DNA from: DASUMP01 sp036277635
GTDB taxonomy: Bacteria > Actinomycetota > Acidimicrobiia > IMCC26256 > PALSA-610
DNA: 14,051 nucleotides
NCBI GenBank assembly: GCA_036277635.1
Contig: DASUMP010000295.1
Span: forward strand, 1-14,051
Direction: 5' to 3'
This document shows, in pieces, positions 7,006-13,927 of the stretch. Positions within the stretch are counted from its first letter, which is position 1, and every line of letters begins with the position of its first letter. The translations under genes and the position numbers were made by a program. The notes below the pieces were generated by a model, which was given only the letters and a program-made list of their open reading frames with translations, was not told the DNA's origin and did not search any database.

Positions 7006-7743
7006 ATGCTCGACGGACGCTGGCGTGCAGGCGTCGAACGGGGCCTCGGTCCCGTCGGCGATCGCCTCCGCCGCCTCGGCCTCACCCCTGATGCCATCAC
7101 CGCCGCGGGACTCGTGCTCTCCGCGATCACCGCGTGGCTGATCGCGACCGGTCGCTTCGGCTGGGCGGTCCTCGGCATCGCGCTCACCGGGCTCGGCGAC
7201 CTCCTCGACGGCGCGGTCGCGCGCCAGTCCGGCCAGGTCAGCCAGCGCGGCGCGTTCTTCGACTCGGTTGCCGACCGCGTCTCCGACGCGCTGCTGCTCG
7301 GCGGCGCGGCCTGGTACTTCTCCGGAACCGACGACCCGCACCTCGCGATCCTCGCGATGGCCGTCGCGGCGCTGTCGATGACGATCTCCTACGAGCGGGC
7401 GAAGGCCGAGAGCCTCGGCTTGTCGGCGCGCGGCGGTCTGATGGAGCGCGCCGAGCGGTTCGTGCTGCTCGGCATCGGTCTCGCGTTCGACGTGCTGGTG
7501 CCGGTGCTGTGGGTGATGCTCGCCCTCACCGCGTTCACGGCGCTCGACCGGTTCCGGCGCGTGTGGAAGCAGGCCGACCGTCCGGTCCGGCCGCCGCGTC
7601 CGCACGCCCGCCGGCAGGTGCGTGCGGTACGCGCCGCCGACGGCGAGCCGGTGAACCTGCGCTCGTGGTGGGAAGCGCGCCGTCCCGGCGTCACCCGCAC
7701 GCGCCGCAGCCACCCCACGGGTTCGCGGCGCACTCGTCCGTAG
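7006..7743 (+). CDS. pgsA: CDP-alcohol phosphatidyltransferase, probable phosphatidylinositol phosphate synthase
   Basis: Integral membrane enzyme that transfers the phosphatidyl group from CDP-diacylglycerol to inositol 1-phosphate, giving phosphatidylinositol phosphate, the committed step to PI and PIMs. The 245-residue protein carries the complete family signature DG(x)2AR(x)8G(x)3D(x)3D: D68-G69, A72-R73, G82, D86 and D90, with D65 just before it. Several hydrophobic helices span about 28-190. The inositol-phosphate specificity is inferred from its neighbours patA and pimA; the motif alone would also fit a phosphatidylglycerol-phosphate synthase. After the last helix comes an unusually long, arginine- and proline-rich tail (about 187-245) that is probably cytoplasmic. 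The start is ATG 7006, with GAGGAG at 6995-7000 at a 5-base gap. It is the first gene of a coupled operon: patA begins 2 bases after its stop. Confidence 0.93.
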   Translation: MLDGRWRAGVERGLGPVGDRLRRLGLTPDAITAAGLVLSAITAWLIATGRFGWAVLGIALTGLGDLLDGAVARQSGQVSQRGAFFDSVADRVSDALLLGGAAWYFSGTDDPHLAILAMAVAALSMTISYERAKAESLGLSARGGLMERAERFVLLGIGLAFDVLVPVLWVMLALTAFTALDRFRRVWKQADRPVRPPRPHARRQVRAVRAADGEPVNLRSWWEARRPGVTRTRRSHPTGSRRTRP

Positions 7744-7745
7744 TC

Positions 7746-8651
7746 GTGCCCGACGCGACCGCGCGAGCGGTCTCGACCGCGTATCGCGTCGCGTCCGTCG
7801 CGGCCCAGCGGCTCCCGGCCCAGCTCGGACGTCCCGTCGCCTTCGTGCTCGGGAAGGTCGCGCCGTTCGCGATGCCCGCGGCGCGCCGGCAGGTGGTCCG
7901 CCACCAACAGCGCGCCGCGCGCGGCGGGCACGTCGCACCGGCCGGCGCGGTCTTCGACTCGTACGCGCGCTACTGGTACGAGCTGTTCCGGCTCCCCGCC
8001 GACGTCCGCGCCGGCATCGTCGCCGACCACTTCACGGTCGAGGGCTTGGAGCACCTGGAACAGCCGCTCGCCGACGGACGCGGTGTGGTGATCGCGCTGC
8101 CGCACCTCGGGGGGTGGGAGTGGGCGGCCGCGTGGTTCGCCGGACGCGGCCATCGGCCGTTCGCGGTCGTCGAGCCGGTCGAGCCACCCGAGCTGTTCGC
8201 GTGGTTCGCGCGCCAGCGCGCGGAGATCGGCATCGACATCGTGCCGCTCGGCGAAGGCGTTGCGTCCGAGGTGTTGCGAGCGGTGCGCGCGAACCGCGTC
8301 GTGTGCCTCCTCTCCGATCGTGACCTCACCGGCGACGGCGTCGAGGTCGAGTTCTTCGGGGAGCGCACGACCTTGCCTGCGGGCCCGGCCACCGTCGCGC
8401 TGCGCACCGGCGCGCCGCTGGTGCCGGTCGCGGTGTACTTCCGCCCGGGCCGCGGGCACCATGCTGTGATCCGAGCACCGCTCGACACGCAGCGACAGGG
8501 CCGACTCCGCGACGACATCGCTCGCATCACGCAGGCGATGGCCACGACGTTCGAGGAGCTGATCCGCGCCGCGCCGGAGCAGTGGCACCTGCTCCAACCC
8601 AACTGGCCGAGCGACCGCGCCGACGCGCCGAGCCCAGCAGAGGAGCCGTGA
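7746..8651 (+). CDS. patA: Phosphatidylinositol mannoside acyltransferase (PatA-like)
   Basis: Membrane-associated acyltransferase of the HtrB/LpxL-like family that transfers palmitoyl from acyl-CoA to the mannose of PIM1/PIM2. The 301-residue protein closely follows mycobacterial PatA: SYARYWYELFRLP (72-84), catalytic block LPHLGGWEW (118-126) with H120 and E125, R158, VVCLLSDRDLTGDGVEVEFFGE (185-206), PAGPA (211-215) and WHLLQPNW (280-287). Two acidic positions differ from what I recall of mycobacteria: HX4D is HX4E here, and the catalytic Glu of AERDLT is D191 in SDRDLT. The first about 40 residues form an amphipathic or hydrophobic N-terminus suited to membrane contact. The start is GTG 7746, 2 bases after the pgsA stop and without its own ribosome-binding site, so it is probably translationally coupled. 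The stop overlaps the next start (TGATG). Confidence 0.93.
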   Translation: MPDATARAVSTAYRVASVAAQRLPAQLGRPVAFVLGKVAPFAMPAARRQVVRHQQRAARGGHVAPAGAVFDSYARYWYELFRLPADVRAGIVADHFTVEGLEHLEQPLADGRGVVIALPHLGGWEWAAAWFAGRGHRPFAVVEPVEPPELFAWFARQRAEIGIDIVPLGEGVASEVLRAVRANRVVCLLSDRDLTGDGVEVEFFGERTTLPAGPATVALRTGAPLVPVAVYFRPGRGHHAVIRAPLDTQRQGRLRDDIARITQAMATTFEELIRAAPEQWHLLQPNWPSDRADAPSPAEEP

Positions 8652-9082
8652 TGTCCGACGTCGAGGTCGTCCGCAGCATCTACCACGCGATGGCCGCGCG
8701 CGATTTCGACCGGCTGTTCGCGTCGGTCGCCGACGACGTCGTGATCACCCAGGACCCGCGGCTGCCGTGGGGTGGACGTCACGTCGGACACGACGGACTC
8801 GCCCAATTCGCGCTCGCCCTCACCGGCGCGATCGACTCCGCGGTCAAGCACGAGGCGTTGTTCGAGGCCGACGGCGAGGTGATCCAGTACGGACGCACCC
8901 GCGGTACGGTGCGCGCGACCGGCGCGAGCTTCGACATCCCGGAGGTGCATCGGTGGACGGTTCGCGACGGCCGGGCCGTCGCCGCCCACTTCGCGATCGA
9001 CACCGCCGCGATGCTGGCGGTGCTCGACGCACCGGCGAACGACGCTCCCGACGCGAGCGCCGCGCCCGACGCGGGCGCGTGA
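8651..9082 (+). CDS. SnoaL-like / NTF2-fold small protein inside the PIM operon
   Basis: A 143-residue protein with the SnoaL/NTF2-like layout: an N-terminal helix EVVRSIYHAMAARDFDRL (5-22), then FASVADDVVITQDPRLPWGG with a typical acidic-strand turn, a GHDGLAQF helix (46-53), and beta strands ending in VHRWTVRDGRAVAAHFAID (99-117). The fold makes a conical pocket used by isomerases, polyketide cyclases and ligand-binding proteins, so substrate and activity cannot be read from it. A low-complexity Ala/Asp/Pro tail fills 127-143. The start is ATG 8651, which overlaps the patA stop by one base and has AGAGGAG at 8639-8645. It lies between patA and pimA, which are adjacent in M. tuberculosis as I recall. 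Its tight coupling suggests a role alongside PIM synthesis, but it could be a passenger. Confidence 0.85.
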   Translation: MSDVEVVRSIYHAMAARDFDRLFASVADDVVITQDPRLPWGGRHVGHDGLAQFALALTGAIDSAVKHEALFEADGEVIQYGRTRGTVRATGASFDIPEVHRWTVRDGRAVAAHFAIDTAAMLAVLDAPANDAPDASAAPDAGA

Positions 9083-9107
9083 CCGTCGACCGGTTCGAGG
9101 AGCACGC

Positions 9108-10184
9108 GTGCGCGTCGTGATGACGTGCCCGTACTCGCTGTCGCGACCCGGAGGCGTGCAGCAGCAGGTGCTCGCCCTCGTGCGCGAGCTGCGGGTGCTC
9201 GGCGTCGACGCGCGCGCGCTCGCTCCGTGCGACGGCCCGCCGCCGGCGCCCGGGGTCATCTCGGTCGGACCGAGCGTGGAGTGGGAGAGCAACGGTTCGA
9301 TCGCGCCGATCGCCGCGTCGAGCACCGCGACACGCCGCACGATCGCAGCGTTGCGCGACGTGCGACCCCACGTGGTGCACCTGCACGAGCCCGCGGTCCC
9401 TGGTCCGAGCCTCAGCACGCTGATCGGCTGCGACGTTCCGATGGTCGGTACGTTCCACAGCTCGGGCGACGTGCTGCCGGCGGAGTGGATGAAGCCGCCG
9501 CTGACGGGCCTCATGCAGCGCCTCGCGGTCGCGGTCGCGGTGTCGGACGCGGCGGCGCAGACCGCCGACGACTGCTACGGCGTCGACGACGCGCGCGTGC
9601 TGTGGAACGGCATCGACGTGGAGCGCTTCGCGCACGTCAGCCCCACGCGCGCGCCCCGGCCCGCGGTGCTGTTCGTGGGTCGGCACGAGGAGCGCAAGGG
9701 CCTCGGCGTCCTGCTCGACGCGTGGCAGACGCTGGAGCGCGACGCGGTCCTCTGGGTCGTGGGATCGGGGCCGCAGACCGAAGCGCTGCGCGCGCGGCGC
9801 ACTCCCGGCGTGGAGTGGCTCGGGACGGTCTCCGACGCCGAGCTCGCGAGCCGGTTGCGGGGCGCCACGATTTTCTGCGCGCCGTCGACCTACGGCGAGT
9901 CGTTCGGCATCGTGCTGCTGGAGGCGATGGCGGCGCGCACTGCGGTCGTCGCGACCGCGATCGAGGGCTATTCGAACGTGGCTCGCCCCGACCGCGAGGC
10001 GGTGCTGGTCGAGCCGAACGACCCGATCGCCCTGCGCGACGCGCTGCGCACCGTCCTCGACGACGAGGTGGTGCGCGCCCGGCTGGTGGAGGCAGGCACG
10101 GTGCGGGCGGCGGGCTTCTCGGTGCGCCGCCTCGCGGAGGCGTACGTCGAGCTGTACGGCCTCGCGGCGGCGACCCGTCCGTGA
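9108..10184 (+). CDS. pimA: Phosphatidylinositol alpha-mannosyltransferase (PimA-like)
   Basis: Peripheral membrane GT4/GT-B glycosyltransferase that moves mannose from GDP-mannose to the 2-position of inositol in PI, giving PIM1. The 358-residue protein starts MRVVMTCPYSLSRPGGVQ, the PimA N-terminal signature with the glycine pair G15-G16. It then shows NGS (62-64), LHEP (92-95), TFHSS (115-119) with H117 at the catalytic His position, GRHEERKG (191-198) with R192/R196 and K197 near the GDP phosphates, and YGESFGIVLLEAMAA (262-276) with E264 and E272 of the EX7E motif. Length and domain order are normal; it lacks the extra C-terminal tail of mycobacterial PimA. The start is GTG 9108, with GAGGAG at 9097-9102. 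Its stop overlaps the next gene by 4 bases (GTGA). The main alternative is another inositol-lipid GT4 enzyme. Confidence 0.93.
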   Translation: MRVVMTCPYSLSRPGGVQQQVLALVRELRVLGVDARALAPCDGPPPAPGVISVGPSVEWESNGSIAPIAASSTATRRTIAALRDVRPHVVHLHEPAVPGPSLSTLIGCDVPMVGTFHSSGDVLPAEWMKPPLTGLMQRLAVAVAVSDAAAQTADDCYGVDDARVLWNGIDVERFAHVSPTRAPRPAVLFVGRHEERKGLGVLLDAWQTLERDAVLWVVGSGPQTEALRARRTPGVEWLGTVSDAELASRLRGATIFCAPSTYGESFGIVLLEAMAARTAVVATAIEGYSNVARPDREAVLVEPNDPIALRDALRTVLDDEVVRARLVEAGTVRAAGFSVRRLAEAYVELYGLAAATRP

Positions 10185-11161
10185 CCGCCGCCGCACCTGC
10201 GCCCGACGAGATCGAGGCGCTCGCGCTCGCGGCCGCACACGTGGTGGCCGACGCGGTGCGCCCGCTGCTCGGCCGGGGTTCGTCGCGCGCCGAAGTCGGC
10301 GTCGCGCCCGGCGGCGACGTGACGATGGCGATCGACGACGTCGCCGAGCACGCGCTCGCGGAGCACCTCGCCGCCGCCGGCGACATCGCGTACTACTCCG
10401 AGGATCGCGGGCTCGTGCAGTTCGGGCGGCCCCGCGCGCTGTTCGTCGTCGACCCGGTCGACGGGACGCGTCCCGCGGCAGCGGGGCTCGAGTCGGGGTG
10501 CGTGTCGATCGCGGTCGTGCCGCCGACGCCCGAGGCGACGCTCGGCGAGGTGACGTTCGGCGTGGTGCACGAGATCCGCTCGGGTGATCGCTTCTGGGCC
10601 CGTCGCGGTGGGGGAGCCGGCGCGGCGCGCGCCGACGGGCGACCGATCGCGCTCGCGTGCAGCCCGAACGACGATCTCGACGCGCTCTTCTGGAGCGCGG
10701 GGACGCGCGGCCGCCCGACGCGAGCGCTCGCGTCGGTGCTGGGCGACCTCGTCGACCGGTCGGCGATGGCGGGCGGCTACGTGGATCCCGCGTCCGCGAC
10801 GTTCTCGATGACGCGCATCGCCACCGGTCAGCTCGACGCGTACGTCGACGTCGCTGCCCGCATGGTGCGCGACGTCCCCGACCTGGAGCCGGAGTTCCGC
10901 CGGGTCGGGCGCGGCAGCGTCTGCACGAACTTCCCCTACGACGTCGCCGCGGCCGCGCTCGTGGTGACCGAAGCGGGAGGCGTGGTCACCGACGCGGATG
11001 GTGCTCGGCTCGACGCGGTGCGCGCGGTCGGGTCGGGTGACGACTTCCGGGTCGCGGTCGTCGCCGCCGGCACGGTCGGGCTGCACGAGCGTCTCCTCGC
11101 CGAGGTCGATCGGGGGATGGCCCGGCTCGTCGCGGCGACCCGCCCCACGCCGTCGTCGTGA
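10181..11161 (+). CDS. Inositol monophosphatase-family phosphatase coupled to pimA
   Basis: A 326-residue protein of the Mg-dependent, Li-sensitive phosphatase superfamily (IMPase/FBPase/CysQ). Metal-site motifs are visible: SED (73-75, Glu74), DPVDGT (91-96, Asp91 and Asp94) and the C-terminal [15 protein letters not shown] (253-267, Asp254). They are divergent: the usual asparagine and aromatic residue after DGT are replaced by R97-P98, and the usual tryptophan of WDxAA is Tyr253. [15 protein letters not shown] (45-59) matches the N-terminal helix motif. No membrane segment is seen. The GTG start overlaps the pimA stop by 4 bases, so the two are probably translationally coupled. A free-inositol-phosphate phosphatase is the default reading; the operon also makes a phosphatidylinositol-phosphate phosphatase possible (inference). 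Fructose-bisphosphatase or PAP phosphatase activity is not excluded. Confidence 0.88.
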   Translation: MTAAAPAPDEIEALALAAAHVVADAVRPLLGRGSSRAEVGVAPGGDVTMAIDDVAEHALAEHLAAAGDIAYYSEDRGLVQFGRPRALFVVDPVDGTRPAAAGLESGCVSIAVVPPTPEATLGEVTFGVVHEIRSGDRFWARRGGGAGAARADGRPIALACSPNDDLDALFWSAGTRGRPTRALASVLGDLVDRSAMAGGYVDPASATFSMTRIATGQLDAYVDVAARMVRDVPDLEPEFRRVGRGSVCTNFPYDVAAAALVVTEAGGVVTDADGARLDAVRAVGSGDDFRVAVVAAGTVGLHERLLAEVDRGMARLVAATRPTPSS

Positions 11162-11204
11162 GCTCGCCCGGGCGCGGCGTCCCGGATCGCGCGAGGTCCA
11201 CCCC

Positions 11205-11210
11205 TACACT
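11205..11210 (+). promoter_or_regulatory. Possible -10 element for lemA-htpX
   Basis: TACACT fits TAnnnT and lies 30 bases before the lemA GTG start, in the only sizable gap (79 bases) after the phosphatase gene. No clear -35 element is seen. A weak GC hairpin (CCGGG at 11168 pairing with CCCGG at 11181) lies just upstream but has no T-run. Confidence 0.4.
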
Positions 11211-11227
11211 GAGCGCGCCGCTCTCCC

Positions 11228-11232
11228 GGAGG
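11228..11232 (+). promoter_or_regulatory. Ribosome-binding site that decides the lemA start
   Basis: GGAGG is 8 bases before GTG 11241 but only 2 bases before GTG 11235. The later codon is therefore preferred. Confidence 0.6.
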
Positions 11233-11240
11233 TCGTGTTC

Positions 11241-11795
11241 GTGCTCGGTGTGTTGATCGTCCTCGGCATCATCGCCCTCCTCGTCATCGTCTTCGTGGTG
11301 ATGTACAACGGCCTCGTCAAGCTGCGGAACCGCGTCGACAGCGCGTGGTCGCAGATCGACGTGCAACTGCAGCGCCGCCACGACCTGATCCCGAACCTGG
11401 TCGAGACGGTGAAGGGCTACGCGGCCCACGAGCGCGAGACGCTCGAGGCGGTCATCGCGGCGCGGAACTCGGCGGTGAACGCCCAGGGGCCGCAGCAGCA
11501 GGCCCAGGCCGAGAACGTGCTCACCGGTGCGTTGCGCCAGCTGTTCGCGCTCGCCGAGGCGTATCCCGACCTCAAGGCGAACCAGAACTTCCTCGCTCTG
11601 CAGGAGGAGCTGACCTCCACCGAAGACCGCGTGGCGTACGCGCGGCAGTTCTACAACGACGCCGTGCTCGGCTACAACACGAAGATCCAGAGCATCCCGT
11701 CGAACATCATCGCGGGCATGTTCAACTTCTCCGAGCGCGAGTTCTTCGAAGCCGAAGACGACGAGACGCGCGACGTCCCGCGCGTGCAGTTCTGA
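11241..11795 (+). CDS. lemA: LemA family membrane protein
   Basis: A 184-residue LemA-family protein: one N-terminal transmembrane helix (about 3-21) with an outside N-terminus, then a long helical bundle. The family signature [24 protein letters not shown] is at 23-46, followed by [14 protein letters not shown] (47-60) and, near the end, [14 protein letters not shown] (145-158), where family members usually have YN...FP. The C-terminus is acidic and polar (169-184). The biochemical role of LemA is not settled. Its gene is frequently next to htpX, and a link with membrane-protein quality control is inferred from that pairing. The start is GTG 11241; upstream in-frame codons would add a few residues before the helix. 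It probably has its own promoter and is followed by htpX after 44 bases. Confidence 0.93.
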   Translation: MLGVLIVLGIIALLVIVFVVMYNGLVKLRNRVDSAWSQIDVQLQRRHDLIPNLVETVKGYAAHERETLEAVIAARNSAVNAQGPQQQAQAENVLTGALRQLFALAEAYPDLKANQNFLALQEELTSTEDRVAYARQFYNDAVLGYNTKIQSIPSNIIAGMFNFSEREFFEAEDDETRDVPRVQF

Positions 11796-11839
11796 CCCGC
11801 ACCCACCCGCATCACTGACCCCACCGAGCCGACCGCACC

Positions 11840-12736
11840 GTGTACGAGCAGATCGCCGCGAACCGTCGCCGCACCTGGCTGATGGTGATCGCCTTCACGG
11901 TCTTCACCGGGCTCGTGCTCGCCGTCGTCGTGTACCTCTTCGGCGGCACCGGGCCGTGGGGCATCGCGATCGCAGCCGCGATCGCGATCGCGACGTCGTG
12001 GTTCAGCTACTGGAACTCCGACAAGGTCGCGCTGGCGATGAGCCGGGCCCGCCCCGCCGACCCGAAGGAGTACGCCCGCCTCCACAACCTCGTCGAGGGG
12101 CTGTGCATCGCGAGCGGGCTGCCCAAGCCGCGCGTCTACGTGGTCGACGATCCGGCACCGAACGCGTTCGCCACCGGCCGCGATCCGAAGCACGCGGCGA
12201 TCGCGGTGACCACCGGGCTGCTCGAGAAGCTGAACCGGGTCGAGCTCGAAGGCGTGCTCGCCCACGAGCTGAGCCACATCCGCAACTACGACACGCTCGT
12301 GATGACGATCGCGGTCACGATGGTCGGGCTGCTCGTGCTCGTGGCCGACTTCTTCTTGCGCTTCTTGTTCTGGGGTGGTGCGCGCCGGCGCGACAACAAC
12401 AACGCGGGGGCCATCCTGGGGCTCGTCGGGATCGTGCTGTTGATCTTCGCCCCGATCATCGCCCGGCTCATGCAGTTCGCGATCAGCCGCCGGCGTGAGT
12501 TCCTCGCCGACGCGTCGGGTGTGCACATGACCCGCTACCCGCCGGGGTTGATCTCCGCGTTGGAGAAGCTGCGCGACGACCAGACCGTCGTGCACAGCGC
12601 CACGCACGCGACCGCGCACCTCTGGATCGAGGAGCCGCTGAACGTCGAGGGCGCCAACCGCGGCTCGAAGCTCAACCGCTTGTTCGCCACGCACCCGCCG
12701 CTCGAAGAGCGCATCGCCGTCCTCCGGGAGATGTGA
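11840..12736 (+). CDS. htpX: Membrane zinc metalloprotease HtpX
   Basis: M48-family membrane protease for quality control of misfolded membrane proteins, active on the cytoplasmic side. The 298-residue protein has two N-terminal helices (about 12-34 and 38-57), the zinc motif HELSH (H142, E143, H146), and two further hydrophobic segments (about 152-178 and 190-212). The third zinc ligand is E220 in RREFLADASG (218-227). THPPLEERIAVL (284-295) is the usual C-terminal signature. The start GTG 11840 gives the conserved N-terminus MYEQIAANRRRTW, yet the 44-base spacer before it is C-rich and contains no Shine-Dalgarno sequence and no -10 at leaderless spacing, so how initiation works is unclear. 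It is probably cotranscribed with lemA, and DUF3048 follows one base after its stop. Confidence 0.96.
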   Translation: MYEQIAANRRRTWLMVIAFTVFTGLVLAVVVYLFGGTGPWGIAIAAAIAIATSWFSYWNSDKVALAMSRARPADPKEYARLHNLVEGLCIASGLPKPRVYVVDDPAPNAFATGRDPKHAAIAVTTGLLEKLNRVELEGVLAHELSHIRNYDTLVMTIAVTMVGLLVLVADFFLRFLFWGGARRRDNNNAGAILGLVGIVLLIFAPIIARLMQFAISRRREFLADASGVHMTRYPPGLISALEKLRDDQTVVHSATHATAHLWIEEPLNVEGANRGSKLNRLFATHPPLEERIAVLREM

Positions 12737-12737
12737 C

Positions 12738-13832
12738 GTGGCCGACGCCAACCCGCCGTCGCGCGGCGCGCGCCGAGTGATCCCGTGGTGGAAGCAGCGT
12801 CCCGCGCTGCTCGGCGGCGGCGCGCTCGTGGTGATCCTCGCCATCATCGGCGTCGCGCTCGCGGTGAGCGGCGGCGGCGGTGACGACGACGAGTCGTCGC
12901 CCACGAGCGCGGGCGAGACCACGACCACGGCGGTGCCGCCGACGGCACCGCTCACCGGACTGCCGGATCCCGAAGGCGTGACCGCCACTCGTCCAGCGCT
13001 GAACGCGAAGATCGCGAACAACCCCGAGGCGCGCCCGCAGCAAGGGCTCGAACAGGCCGACATCGTGTTCGAAGAGGAAGTGGAGGGACGCATCACGCGG
13101 TTCCTCGCCGTCTTCCACTCGCAGTCACCCGAGGCGTTCGGTCCGATCCGCTCGGTGCGCCGCGTCGACCCCGACATCGTGTGGCCGATCAAGGGGCTGT
13201 TCGCGTACTCGGGCGGCGTGTCGGAGAACGTGAGCCTGATCCGCGCCGCGCCGGTGCAATCGTTCGACGAGACCGAGGCCGGCGACGCGATGTTCCTCGA
13301 CCGCTCGTTCTCCACCGGCGAGCGACCCAACATCTTGTTCGGGCGCCCGCAGACCTTCTGGGAGAAGGCCGCCGACCGCACGCCACCCGCACCGCTGTTC
13401 ACGTACCTCGCAGCCGGTGAGGAGTTCACCGGCGAGCCGGTCCTCGAGGTGACGATCCCGGTGGGCAGCGACGACTTCCACCCCACCTGGCGGTGGGACG
13501 CGACCGCGGGCGGCTGGTTCCGGTTCTACGGCGACGAGCCGTTCATGACCCGGGGCGGCGCGCAGCTCGGCACCGACATCCTGTTCGTACAGTTCGTGCC
13601 CGGCGGTGGTGCGGAGACAGAGGTGATCGGCGAGGGCGACGCGGCGGTGCTCGCGCAGGGGCAGCTCGTGCGGGGTCGTTGGATCCGCGAGGACCGCGAC
13701 TCGCGGACGCGCTTCGTCACCGCCGACGGCACCGAGATCGCAGTGCCGCCGGGGCGCGCGTGGGTGCACCTCCCGATGGCGGGCGGCGAGCTGACCGTCG
13801 TGCCCGCCACCCCGGCGACGACGGCGCCGTAG
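12738..13832 (+). CDS. Membrane-anchored DUF3048 (YerB-like) protein
   Basis: A 364-residue secreted or surface protein of the DUF3048 family, whose function is unknown; B. subtilis YerB is the named relative. It has a short basic cytoplasmic N-terminus (1-22), one transmembrane helix (about 23-43), a Gly/Asp then Thr/Pro-rich linker (44-70), and the family core: [10 protein letters not shown] (71-80), [11 protein letters not shown] (85-95), [20 protein letters not shown] (98-117), [10 protein letters not shown] (119-128) and GPIRSVRR (135-142). The C-terminal DUF3048 part is about 235-355. There is no lipobox cysteine, so it is tethered by the helix rather than by a lipid as in Firmicutes relatives. 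The start is GTG 12738, with GGGAG at 12726-12730 inside the end of htpX. It may be the last gene of the lemA-htpX unit. Confidence 0.9.
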   Translation: MADANPPSRGARRVIPWWKQRPALLGGGALVVILAIIGVALAVSGGGGDDDESSPTSAGETTTTAVPPTAPLTGLPDPEGVTATRPALNAKIANNPEARPQQGLEQADIVFEEEVEGRITRFLAVFHSQSPEAFGPIRSVRRVDPDIVWPIKGLFAYSGGVSENVSLIRAAPVQSFDETEAGDAMFLDRSFSTGERPNILFGRPQTFWEKAADRTPPAPLFTYLAAGEEFTGEPVLEVTIPVGSDDFHPTWRWDATAGGWFRFYGDEPFMTRGGAQLGTDILFVQFVPGGGAETEVIGEGDAAVLAQGQLVRGRWIREDRDSRTRFVTADGTEIAVPPGRAWVHLPMAGGELTVVPATPATTAP

Positions 13833-13845
13833 CCCGGGCCGACTC

Positions 13846-13857
13846 CGGCGTACGCCG
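13846..13857. repeat. Perfect 12-nt palindrome upstream of pdxS
   Basis: CGGCGTACGCCG is its own reverse complement. It lies 14 bases after the DUF3048 stop and about 30 bases upstream of a -10 candidate for pdxS. It could be an operator half-site pair or a short hairpin. No T-run follows, so a Rho-independent terminator is unlikely. Confidence 0.7.
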
Positions 13858-13887
13858 AATCGATGGGGCGCGCCTGCGGGGCGCCGG

Positions 13888-13893
13888 TACCAT
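13888..13893 (+). promoter_or_regulatory. Possible -10 element for pdxS
   Basis: TACCAT in the context GGTACCATT fits TAnnnT and lies 34 bases before ATG 13928. No clear -35 hexamer is seen. The palindrome at 13846-13857 would lie around -50 to -60 relative to the expected start. Confidence 0.4.
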
Positions 13894-13927
13894 TGGGGCG
13901 TTCCGAGCCCCGAGCCCGAGGTTCCCC

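Noticed and set aside
8844..10238. Long minus-strand open frames under pimA, thrS, lemA/htpX and other genes
   Set aside because: All are low-complexity, Arg/Ala-rich translations opposite well-supported genes. They have no ribosome-binding sites and no domain signatures.
11168..11185. Rho-independent terminator after the phosphatase gene
   Set aside because: The CCGGG/CCCGG stem is five base pairs with no T-run. It is too weak to call.
13801..13927. Riboswitch in the pdxS leader
   Set aside because: The leader after the -10 candidate is under 35 bases, too short for any known aptamer.
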